Of a stretch of DNA of 64,000 nt, positions 25,476-33,452 are shown one piece after another; the first letter of the stretch is position 1; each line of letters starts with the position of its first letter. The notes under the pieces are model-generated. The model was not told where the DNA came from. It worked only from the letters and a program-made list of their open reading frames with translations, and made no database searches. A program made the position numbers and the translations under genes. Source of the DNA: Agreia pratensis (GTDB taxonomy: Bacteria > Actinomycetota > Actinomycetes > Actinomycetales > Microbacteriaceae); NCBI RefSeq assembly GCF_900177685.1, contig NZ_FXAY01000001.1, positions 372,001 through 436,000 of the forward strand, given 5' to 3'.

Positions 25476-26552
25476 ATGCCGCACGACGAATTGCGGGCAA
25501 CCGTCATTGTCGTGAACTTCAACGGCGGTGCTTTCGTGCTCGAGTGCATCGAGTCGCTGTCACAGCAGAAGACACCTGGCATAGACGTCGAGGTGGTGGT
25601 CGTAGACAACGCTTCGACCGACGGATCAGATCGCCAGATCTCGCAGTTCTACCCTGAGGTGCGCATCATTCGCAGCCCCAAGAACATCGGATTCGCCGGC
25701 GGGGTGAACCTCGGCATCGCGAACTCCACCGGCGACGTGATCGTGCTGATCAATAACGATGCCGTTGCGGCCCCGGGCTTTATCTCAGCGATCGTCGCGC
25801 CGCTCATCGAAGACGGCAGTGAGCGCGTCGCCGCGGCCACCGCACGCATTCTCCTCAGCGGGCGGTTCATTCCGGCGCCGGGTTCTCCGACGGCCTACGT
25901 CTCTGCTTCGGGAGCGAGGTGGGAGCGGGTCGCGCGCAATGCCACACCCGGATCGGGCGTAGCCCTCATCAACAGCACGGGCAACCAGGTCTCCCGCTCC
26001 GGCAACGGTCGGGACCGTTCGTGGCTCGACACCACCGACGACGAGGCGAGCCCCGCAGAGGTGTTCGGATTCTCGGGGGGTGGCGCAGCCATTCGGCGCG
26101 CGGCTCTCGATTCGGTCGGACTCTTCGACGAACGACTTTTTATGTACTACGAAGACACAGACCTGGCGTGGCGCCTGCGCCGGGCAGGTTGGAGCGTTCG
26201 GTACGCAGAAGACGCCACCGTGTGGCATCGTCACGCCGCGTCCAGCGGCATCCGGTCGCCTTTCTTTCTCAGACACAATGTGCGCAACCGTATTCTCGTC
26301 ACGGCCCGAAACGGCACGCTCCGCATGCTCCTGTCAGCCGTCGCACGCACCGGTGGAAGCCTGGCAAAAGCGCTCCGCCGTCTTGCCCGCAACCGGCGCG
26401 ACAAGGATGCACGAGTCCAGGTACGGGCGACGGCGCTCGGACTGCTGCAGGCGCTCGCGATGATGCCCGGATATGTCGCCGACGGTCGACTGCGCGATGC
26501 GGGTTCTCGTCTGCCTCGCTCGTTCGTCAACCAGTGGACGGTCGACGATTGA
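25476..26552 (+). CDS. Family 2 glycosyltransferase, rhamnosyltransferase-like
   Basis: A 358-residue GT2. Core motifs are ATVIVVNFNGGAFVLECIES, VVVDNASTDGSD, the loop SPKNIGFAGGVNLGIA, and VLINNDAVAAPGF as metal site; GFSGGGAAIRRAALDSVGLF and FMYYEDTDLAWRLRRAGW form the acceptor-side signature of the rhamnosyltransferase-like subgroup. ATG 25476 is preceded by AGGAG at five bases. A 33-bp gap leads to a DUF2142 protein gene, and the two are likely co-transcribed. About 70 C-terminal residues are basic and may contact the membrane. Confidence 0.85.
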   Translation: MPHDELRATVIVVNFNGGAFVLECIESLSQQKTPGIDVEVVVVDNASTDGSDRQISQFYPEVRIIRSPKNIGFAGGVNLGIANSTGDVIVLINNDAVAAPGFISAIVAPLIEDGSERVAAATARILLSGRFIPAPGSPTAYVSASGARWERVARNATPGSGVALINSTGNQVSRSGNGRDRSWLDTTDDEASPAEVFGFSGGGAAIRRAALDSVGLFDERLFMYYEDTDLAWRLRRAGWSVRYAEDATVWHRHAASSGIRSPFFLRHNVRNRILVTARNGTLRMLLSAVARTGGSLAKALRRLARNRRDKDARVQVRATALGLLQALAMMPGYVADGRLRDAGSRLPRSFVNQWTVDD

Positions 26553-26585
26553 TTCCTGCCCCACACCCGCGAAAAGAACGACTCG

Positions 26586-28133
26586 ATGACGACGACTCCC
26601 TCTAAACGAACCAGCGTCACACGCACCCGCTTCATGCTCTTCGTGATCTTTCCCGTTGCGATGTTCTTCAGTCTGGCCAGCTGGGCGCTGGCCTCTCCGG
26701 TCGGCGCCAGTCCCGACGACGATTTTCACCTGGCGAGCACGTGGTGCGGACTCGGAATCCGCGAAGGGCTCTGCGAGCCCGGATCGAAGCCTGACGAGCG
26801 GCTCGTTCCTCAACTCGTGCGCGACGGCGCAGAGTGCTACAAGTTCAAGCCTGCTGAGAGCGCCGCATGCCAGCAGCCGATCTCGGGCGACGCTGCATCG
26901 AAACTGGTGCCGACGACGCGGCTCAACTCGACAGGGCTGTACCCGCCGGTCTACTACGCGGCGATGGCCGTTTTCGCCTCTGCCGATATCGAACGGTCGG
27001 TCGTCATCATGCGACTGGCAAGCATCGCGATTTTCGTCGTGCTCTGGACCGCCCTCTACGCCCTGCTCCCCCGCCGTCGTCGCAGCACCCTCGTCTGGTC
27101 GTGGGTGATCGGCATCGTTCCTCTGGGAATGTTCCTGCTCGCGTCGAACAATCCGAGTTCGTGGGCCATCATCTCGGGCGGCTCGGTGTGGATCGCGCTG
27201 GTGGGCTATTTCGAATCGACGGGCAAGCGGCGCATAGCTCTCGGGATTCTGGCGCTTGTCGCGGCAGGTCTGGGGGCTGGTGCACGAGCCGACTCGGCTC
27301 TCTACGCGGTCATCGGCGCCGTTGTGGCAGTTGCCCTTACCGCGCAGCGCAGCAAAGCGTATTGGCGTCTCAGCATCCTGCCGTTGCTTATCGTCGTGGT
27401 CTCGATCGCTCTCTATTTCACGTCGAATCAGGTCACTGCGGCCTCGACCGGCATGGGAACAGACACGACCGTAGCGACAACCGATACGGGCTTCCTTCTG
27501 ACCAGCAACCTCCTCGACATCCCTCTGCTGTGGGCTGGCGTGTTCGGCTCATGGGCATTGGGCTGGTTCGACACTCCGATGCCCGGAAGCGTCTCGGTTG
27601 TGAGCCTCGCGGCGTTCGCCGTCGTCGTATTTGCGGCGCTGGCCCACACGACGTGGCGAAAGCTGCTCGTTCTCGGCCTCATCGCCGGCGCCCTCGTGGC
27701 TATCCCGGTCTACATCCTCGTTCAAAGCAGCACCCTGGTCGGAAGCGGGGTGCAACCTCGATATGTCCTTCCGCTCATCGTCATGTTCGGCGGTGTCGCC
27801 CTCTTCCATCTGCGTGATCGAGAGCCGCAGCTCGGCCGGGTTCAGGTGTATCTCGTCGAGGGCGCCATCATCGTGGCCAACGCCATCGCGCTGCATGTGA
27901 ACATGCGCCGGTACCTCACGGGCGTCGACATGGGCGGTTGGAACCTCAACAATCGCCGCGAGTGGTGGTGGGACCTTCCCGCTACTCCCATCGTGGTGTG
28001 GGCAGTGGGCGCACTCGCTTTCGCCTTCGCCGTGCACCTCCTACTCCGCTACCACAGCGTGCTCAGCCCCACCCACCATCAACATCTCGAAGACGGCTAC
28101 TCGTCGCCGCGCCTGAAAACGAAGGCAGCATGA
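26586..28133 (+). CDS. DUF2142 family membrane protein (first of three)
   Basis: A 515-residue polytopic protein with about eleven hydrophobic segments. After the first membrane segment comes SPVGASPDDDFHLASTWC, the acidic first-loop motif shared with the DUF2142 proteins encoded at 31899 and 33445 (there SGPDEPAH). The external loop before the second segment has cysteines and LYPPVYYAAMA (the counterpart of NNPVYYA). Further blocks are ASNNPSSWAIISGG and FGSWALGWFDTPMPG. The architecture resembles GT-C glycosyltransferases using polyprenyl-linked donors, but no activity is established that I know of. Its stop overlaps the next start as ATGA. Confidence 0.82.
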   Translation: MTTTPSKRTSVTRTRFMLFVIFPVAMFFSLASWALASPVGASPDDDFHLASTWCGLGIREGLCEPGSKPDERLVPQLVRDGAECYKFKPAESAACQQPISGDAASKLVPTTRLNSTGLYPPVYYAAMAVFASADIERSVVIMRLASIAIFVVLWTALYALLPRRRRSTLVWSWVIGIVPLGMFLLASNNPSSWAIISGGSVWIALVGYFESTGKRRIALGILALVAAGLGAGARADSALYAVIGAVVAVALTAQRSKAYWRLSILPLLIVVVSIALYFTSNQVTAASTGMGTDTTVATTDTGFLLTSNLLDIPLLWAGVFGSWALGWFDTPMPGSVSVVSLAAFAVVVFAALAHTTWRKLLVLGLIAGALVAIPVYILVQSSTLVGSGVQPRYVLPLIVMFGGVALFHLRDREPQLGRVQVYLVEGAIIVANAIALHVNMRRYLTGVDMGGWNLNNRREWWWDLPATPIVVWAVGALAFAFAVHLLLRYHSVLSPTHHQHLEDGYSSPRLKTKAA

Positions 28134-29017
28134 CTCTCGACATCCTGATGCCCTTCTACGGGCGCGTCGATCAGTTCCGTCTCGCCGTCGAGAGCGTGCG
28201 GGACCAAAGCGATTCAGACTGGCGTCTCGTGATCGTCGACGACGTCTACCCCGATCTCTCCGCCGGCGAGTGGGCGCGCGAGTTGAACGACCCCCGCATC
28301 ACCTATCTGCGTAACGAGCAGAATCTCGGGGTGAGCGGCAACTTCAATCGATGCGTCGCCCTCATCGAGAACGACTTCGCCGTGATCATGGGATGCGACG
28401 ACGTGATGCGGCCGGGCTACGTGGCCCGAGTGGCGCAACTGCGATCCCAGTACCCCGCTGCCGACCTGATCCAACCCGGTGTCTCAGTGATCGACCACCG
28501 TGGAGAGCCCTCTGAGCCTCTGCCAGATCGCGTGAAGACGCTTCTGCGTCCTCGCGGTCCGAAGCCTAAGGTCCTCGGCGGCGACGAGTTGGCCGCGAGC
28601 CTCCTGCGTGGCAACTGGTGTTACTTTCCGTCGCTCTGCTGGCGAAGCGATCGGCTGCGCGAATTCGGCTTTCGCGAAGACCGGCGGGTTGTGCAGGATC
28701 TCACTCTCATCATGCAGATCGTGCTCTCGGGCGGAACACTCGTGCTCGACGACGAAACAGTCTTCGACTATCGCCGACACGCGGCCAGCGTGTCGTCACA
28801 GGGCGGCGTCGACGGCTCGAAATTCGCCGAGGAGCGCGATGTGTTCTACGAGGCAGCCGATCGCTGCGATGCGCTCGGCTGGCACCGGGCAGCCCGGGTC
28901 GCTCGGCGACATGTTCCGTCGAGACTCAACGCGCTGTCTGAATTACCGGCGGCGCTTCTATCGGGCGATTCGGATGGCCGACGCGCTTTGCTGCGACACG
29001 TTCTCGGGGGGCGCTAG
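28130..29017 (+). CDS. Family 2 glycosyltransferase
   Basis: A 295-residue GT2 beginning TLDILMPFYGRVDQFRLAVE, with VIVDDVYPD, NEQNLGVSGNFNRC and VIMGCDDVMRPGY at the metal site. ATG 28130 overlaps the DUF2142 stop by 4 bases; the frame is open further upstream but only inside that gene. The stop shares CTAG with the convergent gene that follows, leaving no intergenic space. The donor cannot be predicted. The pairing DUF2142 protein plus GT2 recurs in the region. Confidence 0.82.
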   Translation: MTLDILMPFYGRVDQFRLAVESVRDQSDSDWRLVIVDDVYPDLSAGEWARELNDPRITYLRNEQNLGVSGNFNRCVALIENDFAVIMGCDDVMRPGYVARVAQLRSQYPAADLIQPGVSVIDHRGEPSEPLPDRVKTLLRPRGPKPKVLGGDELAASLLRGNWCYFPSLCWRSDRLREFGFREDRRVVQDLTLIMQIVLSGGTLVLDDETVFDYRRHAASVSSQGGVDGSKFAEERDVFYEAADRCDALGWHRAARVARRHVPSRLNALSELPAALLSGDSDGRRALLRHVLGGR

Positions 29018-29757
29018 ACGATCGCTCTCGGGGGCCGGAGCCGTACCCGGCGCCTGGCGATGAGCATCCCGCGAGCCAGCATCAGCCTCGCCGTGAGGAT
29101 CGTGCCGAGGGGGCGCCACTTCAGAGGCGTGACGTTGTAGTCATGCAGGCGTCGCTCGACGACGACCTCGCTCAGGTGCGAGATCGATCGTGTCGCGTTG
29201 CCCAGAATCGCCAGCCACAGGTCGTGCGATTCGATGAAGATCTCTGGGAACGGCACGAGATCGGGAACGAGTTCCCGCCGGAATCCCATGGCGCATCCGA
29301 AGTAGGGGCGGTATCCCACGAGAACGGCGAGTGTGTTCCATGCGATCTGCCGGTCGTATGCGGGCCTCAGCGGCCGTCGGGCAGGCATCCGGCCGTTCTC
29401 ACCCAGCACCGAGTAGTTGCCGGCGACAACGAGAGTGGTGCCGAGATGCGCGATCATCAGCTCGAGTCGCCCGGGAGTCCAGACATCGTCTTGATCGGCG
29501 AGCATGATGTACGTTCCGCGAGCGCGGCGGATCGCGTTCTCGAAGGTTCGCACGTATCCGCGATTGACCGATTCCGTGTGCAAGCGGATGCGCGGATCGA
29601 CTATGCCCTGGATCACGGCGACCGTGTCGTCGGGAGACGCGTCGTCGACGATCACGAGCTCGTCGTCGTCGTGCAACTGCTCGAGAATCGAGAAGATCTG
29701 CTCCCTCACGAACGGTGCGCCTCGATAGGTGGCCATGCACACGCTCGCCCGGATCAT
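29014..29757 (-). CDS. Family 2 glycosyltransferase
   Basis: A 247-residue GT2 with SVCMATYRGAPFVREQIFSI, VIVDDASPDDTVAVI, NRGYVRTFENAIR and MLADQDDVWTPGRLE as metal site, the DQDD form common in rhamnosyl- and galactosyltransferases. ATG 29757 has GGTGG just upstream. A longer frame exists but runs through the divergent gene and lacks family sequence. It is a single-gene minus-strand unit squeezed between plus-strand operons: 3' end overlapping in CTAG, 5' end 58 bp from the next start. Confidence 0.83.
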   Translation of the reverse strand: MIRASVCMATYRGAPFVREQIFSILEQLHDDDELVIVDDASPDDTVAVIQGIVDPRIRLHTESVNRGYVRTFENAIRRARGTYIMLADQDDVWTPGRLELMIAHLGTTLVVAGNYSVLGENGRMPARRPLRPAYDRQIAWNTLAVLVGYRPYFGCAMGFRRELVPDLVPFPEIFIESHDLWLAILGNATRSISHLSEVVVERRLHDYNVTPLKWRPLGTILTARLMLARGMLIARRRVRLRPPRAIV

Positions 29758-29815
29758 GCCACCATAGTATTCGCCCGCCACAGCACTTCCGGCGTCCGAC
29801 CAGAAGGAGGCCGCC

Positions 29816-30757
29816 GTGCCCCGAGCAGTTTCGCCCAGCCCGTCGACGCGTGTCGTCGCCGTGATCTCAGCATTCAATCCGGGCCCCGCACTACTCGACG
29901 CGTGCACCTCGCTTCTGTCCCAGACGAGTTCGGTCACGGTCGTCGACGACGGCAGCACGAGCGATGTGACAGAGATTCTGGATGCCTGCGCCGCGGCCGG
30001 GTGCCAGATCGTTCTGCTCGGGCAGAACTCGGGTATCGCATCCGCGCTCAACGCGGGCGTCGAGACGGCATTCGCGAGCGCCCCCGGTGCAGAGTTCGTG
30101 CTGACGCTCGACCAGGATTCGACGCTTCAAAGCGACTACGTCGAGCGCGCCCTCGCCGCGTACGACGCAGCATCTGCCGCTGGTGTGCGGGTCGGCCTGG
30201 TCGCGCCGCATTCCGTCGAGGGGCTTCCCTCGCGCGTCGCGGAGGTGCGGAACGGCGTTGTGCTGGGGCTCGAGCCGATCCAGTCGGGCCTGGTCATCTC
30301 CCGCTCTGTCTGGGAGAACGCGGGGCCGTTCCGTGCCGGTCTGTTCATCGACTCTGTCGACACCGAGTACTTCATGCGTCTTTCCGACCTCGGTTTCGAG
30401 ACCGTGCTCGCGGCTGGCACCCATCTCGGCCACCGTCTGGGCGGCCGCTTCCACCCCACGATCTTCGGCCGACGTCTGCGTTTCGGCGGCACCGACGTCT
30501 CACTCGTGCGCAGCTCTCCCTTCCGCTATTACTACATCGCCCGCAACCGCGTTCTGATGAACAGGGCGTTCGGCGCCCGACACCGGGCATGGTCGGTGAG
30601 GGAGACCCTTCTCGATGCGCGGCACTTCGCCATCGTGCTCACTCTGTCGCCGAACCGGCTCACTCTCGCCCGCCTCATCGCTGCGGGATGGCTCGACGGC
30701 ATCCGTGGCAGACAGGGACGCATGCCCAGCTCCGCAGAGCGGATCGCCCGCCGCTGA
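29816..30757 (+). CDS. Family 2 glycosyltransferase, rhamnosyltransferase-like
   Basis: A 313-residue GT2: VVAVISAFNPGPALLDACTS, VVDDGSTSDVTEI, NSGIASALNAGVE and FVLTLDQDSTLQSDYVE. The C-terminal half has IQSGLVISRSVWENAGPF, FIDSVDTEYFMRLSDLGFE, HRLGG, and the tail YYYIARNRVLMNRAF, all also present in the minus-strand gene at 37021, its paralogue. GTG 29816 is preceded by AAGGAGG at five bases, a near-perfect ribosome site. It starts a long rightward series running to 37002. A rhamnosyl donor is inferred from the subgroup. Confidence 0.85.
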   Translation: MPRAVSPSPSTRVVAVISAFNPGPALLDACTSLLSQTSSVTVVDDGSTSDVTEILDACAAAGCQIVLLGQNSGIASALNAGVETAFASAPGAEFVLTLDQDSTLQSDYVERALAAYDAASAAGVRVGLVAPHSVEGLPSRVAEVRNGVVLGLEPIQSGLVISRSVWENAGPFRAGLFIDSVDTEYFMRLSDLGFETVLAAGTHLGHRLGGRFHPTIFGRRLRFGGTDVSLVRSSPFRYYYIARNRVLMNRAFGARHRAWSVRETLLDARHFAIVLTLSPNRLTLARLIAAGWLDGIRGRQGRMPSSAERIARR

Positions 30758-30802
30758 TCGCGCCTCCCCTCGTCGGTCACGAGGGGCGCTTATGATGGTC
30801 GG

Positions 30803-31540
30803 ATGCCCAGCCCCTTCGACGGCACACTCATCGTGATGCCCGCATTCAACGAGGAAGAGGTCGTCGGCAACGTCGTTCGCGAGGTTCTCGGTACTTTTCC
30901 CGGCATCCACTGCCTTGTCGTCGACGACGGCTCGAGCGATGCTACGTCGGCAGAGGCCGCTGCCGCCGGGGCCATCGTCGCCTCGTTGCCGTTCAACCTC
31001 GGCGTCGGTGGAGCGATGCGCGTGGGCTTCAAGTACGCGCTCGAGCACGGCTACGCAAACGTCATCCAGATCGATTCAGACGGCCAGCACGACCCTGTCG
31101 GCGTGCCCGCTCTCATCGAACAGCTCGAAACGCACGACCTCGTTCTCGGTGCCCGCTTCGCGGGAGAGGGTGAGTATTCCGTGCGCGGCCCCCGTCGATG
31201 GGCGATGCTGATGCTGTCGAGCATCCTCAGCCGCCTCGCGGGCACGAGACTCACCGACACGACGTCGGGCTTCCGTGCGAGCGGTCCCCGTGCCGTGCGA
31301 TTGTTCGCCGCTCACTACCCCGCCGAATATCTGGGCGACACCGTCGAATCGCTCGTCATCGCAGCACGGGCCCGCCTCACGGTCAGCCAGGTGGCCGTCG
31401 CCATGCGTCCACGTGCGGGCGGACGCCCATCCCACAACCCCTTCAAAGCAGCGATCTATCTCGGTCGCGCGGTGATGGCGCTGTTCATCGCTCTGCTCCG
31501 CCCACCCGTCATCCTGCCCTCGGAGGCGTCGACCCGATGA
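30803..31540 (+). CDS. DPM1-like family 2 glycosyltransferase
   Basis: A 245-residue GT2 of the dolichyl/undecaprenyl-phosphate sugar synthase type: LIVMPAFNEEEVVGNVVREV, VVDDGSSDATSAEA, NLGVGGAMRVGFKYALEHGY and VIQIDSDGQHDP with the metal-binding DSD. TTSGFRASGPRAVRLFA follows near residue 155. It likely makes a polyprenyl-phosphate sugar at the inner face for use outside by GT-C-type proteins. The stop overlaps the DUF2304 gene by ATGA; GT2 plus DUF2304 is a recurring pair. Two DUF2142 proteins follow, and they are candidates to use its product. Confidence 0.85.
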   Translation: MPSPFDGTLIVMPAFNEEEVVGNVVREVLGTFPGIHCLVVDDGSSDATSAEAAAAGAIVASLPFNLGVGGAMRVGFKYALEHGYANVIQIDSDGQHDPVGVPALIEQLETHDLVLGARFAGEGEYSVRGPRRWAMLMLSSILSRLAGTRLTDTTSGFRASGPRAVRLFAAHYPAEYLGDTVESLVIAARARLTVSQVAVAMRPRAGGRPSHNPFKAAIYLGRAVMALFIALLRPPVILPSEASTR

Positions 31541-31902
31541 CCATCGCCACATACCTTCTCGGGGTCTTCTCGGCCCTGCTCACCCTCGGTGTCGTCATCG
31601 AGATGCTGCGCCGTAGGCGGCTGCGCGAACGCCACGCCGTATGGTGGCTGCTGGCGGGAACACTCGCGCTTCTCGTCGGCCTGTTCCCGGATATTCTCGG
31701 CTGGGCCGCGAGCCTCGTCGGAGTCGCGGTGCCGACCAACCTCATCTTCTTCGTGAGTATGGCGGTGCTCTTTCTCGTGTCGATCCAGCACAGCGCCGAG
31801 CTCACCGATCTCGAGACGAAGACCCGAGTTCTCGCCGAGACCGCCGCCCTGCAGCAGCTGCGCATCGAAGAGCTTGAGAAGTCGATTCGGAAAGAATCGT
31901 GA
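31537..31902 (+). CDS. DUF2304 small membrane protein
   Basis: A 121-residue protein with three hydrophobic segments (TYLLGVFSALLTLGVVIEML, a WWLLAGTLALLVGL segment and NLIFFVSMAVLFLVSI) and a charged C-terminal helix of about 35 residues with heptad-like spacing. The pattern and its place directly after a DPM1-like GT2 identify DUF2304, whose role is unknown but may be anchoring the transferase or handling its lipid product. ATG 31537 overlaps the upstream stop, and its own stop overlaps the next start (GTGA). The coupling across three genes is tight. Confidence 0.8.
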   Translation: MTIATYLLGVFSALLTLGVVIEMLRRRRLRERHAVWWLLAGTLALLVGLFPDILGWAASLVGVAVPTNLIFFVSMAVLFLVSIQHSAELTDLETKTRVLAETAALQQLRIEELEKSIRKES

Positions 31903-33452
31903 GCTCGGTTCCGTTGAAAACCGGCAAGGGTCGGTGGAAGATCTTCGCCGGAGCCTGGATCGCACTGTCGCTTCTCGCAACCGCGTGGGCGATCTCTTCG
32001 CCCATCAGCTCCGGCCCCGACGAACCCGCGCATATCGTCAAGGCAGCATCGGTCGTTCGAGGCGAACTCGTCGGACCGCAGGGAACGTACGGCAACGAGG
32101 TCGCCGTGCCGAACTACGTTTCGTGGACCAACGCGCAGACCTGTTTCGTCTTCAAACCGGCCGTGCCCGCCGATTGCGCGCCCGCTATCGAAGGCGACCC
32201 AGCCGAGACCGTCGTCGGCACCACGACGGCGGGCTACAACAACCCGGTCTACTACGCCTTGGTCGGATGGCCATCGCTGGTCTTCTCCGATACGACGGGC
32301 ATCTACGCCATGCGCATCGTCAGCGGCCTCCTGTCGTCGGGCATGCTCGCTCTGGCGTTCATGCTCGTCTCCACCTGGCGTCGACCGACGATCCCGGCGA
32401 TCGGCCTGGTCGCGGCGATCACACCGATGGTGCTCTATGTGAACGGCCTCGTGAACCCCAGTTCGTTCGAGATCTCCGGCACCATCGCCGCCTTCGTGGC
32501 CATGCTCACCATCGTCACGCAACCAGACGAGCGGCTCCTTCGCGGGCGCGCCATCATCCTGGTGGCGGTCTCGGTCTTGGTAGCGAATACGCGCACGATC
32601 TCTCCGTTGTGGATCGCGATCGCCATCGTCGTGCCGCTTCTGCTGCTGCCGTGGCGCGAACTGGGCGGGCTGCTTCGTCGACGCGTCGTCCTCATCTCCG
32701 CCGCAATCGTCGCGCTGGCTGCAGCGTTCTCCGTCGCGTGGACACCGATCAGCACGCGCCTGGCCTCTGACGCCGCCGCCGGCGCCCCGAAGACGCCGGT
32801 CATCACGACGGTCTTCCCCGATGTGGGCCAGAGCCCGTTCTTCGGCTTCGTCAAGATGGTGACTCTCACGTTCACCAACGGGGCCGACATGATCGGAAAC
32901 TTCGGCTGGATGGATACGCCGGTTCCCGCCACGACGATCGTGATCTGGACGATGCTCATCGGCGTCATCCTGCTCGCCGGATTCGTACTGCTCCGAGGTC
33001 GCCGCGCTCTTGTGGGCGCTGCCCTGCTTCTGCTCGCCCTCGTGCTGCCCGCGCTGATTCAAGCCGCGTTCATCACGACGGGCGGCTTCATCTGGCAGGG
33101 TCGCTACGGTCTTCCGATCTTCGTCATGCTCATCTTCGGTGTCGCCGCTCTCGTGAGCCTCTCGGTCGAGAACTCGCGGCCCGCTCCGGCGCTACTCACG
33201 CGCTTGGTGCTCGCCGTTCTCGTCGGCTTCATCGCGGGCCAAGGCTACGGCTTCCTGAAGGCCATGCGCCGAAACGTGATCGGCAGCGACACCTCGTGGA
33301 AGCAGCTGATCACCGACCCGCAGTGGATTCCGCCGGGAGGAGTGATGCTCTCGCTCGCGCTCTTCGCCGTAGGCCTCGTGACGTTGGCCGTCGTTGTTCT
33401 CCGCATTCGTTCAGCAGAGCGCCGTGCTGAGGTAGTCGGGCAGAATGCCTAG
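31899..33452 (+). CDS. DUF2142 family membrane protein (second of three)
   Basis: A 517-residue polytopic protein with about eleven hydrophobic segments. The first external loop contains SSGPDEPAHIVKAASVVRGE and a pair of cysteines; GYNNPVYYALVGWPSL follows, then VNGLVNPSSFEISG, MIGNFGWMDTPVPAT and IWQGRYGLPI. It is a close tandem paralogue of the next gene and a distant one of the gene at 26586. GTG start overlaps the DUF2304 stop. The GT-C-like topology with an acidic first loop suggests a transferase or transporter for lipid-linked sugars, but no function is proven. Confidence 0.83.
   Translation: MSSVPLKTGKGRWKIFAGAWIALSLLATAWAISSPISSGPDEPAHIVKAASVVRGELVGPQGTYGNEVAVPNYVSWTNAQTCFVFKPAVPADCAPAIEGDPAETVVGTTTAGYNNPVYYALVGWPSLVFSDTTGIYAMRIVSGLLSSGMLALAFMLVSTWRRPTIPAIGLVAAITPMVLYVNGLVNPSSFEISGTIAAFVAMLTIVTQPDERLLRGRAIILVAVSVLVANTRTISPLWIAIAIVVPLLLLPWRELGGLLRRRVVLISAAIVALAAAFSVAWTPISTRLASDAAAGAPKTPVITTVFPDVGQSPFFGFVKMVTLTFTNGADMIGNFGWMDTPVPATTIVIWTMLIGVILLAGFVLLRGRRALVGAALLLLALVLPALIQAAFITTGGFIWQGRYGLPIFVMLIFGVAALVSLSVENSRPAPALLTRLVLAVLVGFIAGQGYGFLKAMRRNVIGSDTSWKQLITDPQWIPPGGVMLSLALFAVGLVTLAVVVLRIRSAERRAEVVGQNA

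Noticed and set aside
31509-33062. Minus-strand open frame of over 500 codons opposite DUF2304/DUF2142 genes
   Set aside because: The translation is His/Asp/Arg/Gly-rich low-complexity sequence typical of antisense high-GC frames, while the plus strand gives clear membrane proteins with overlapping starts.
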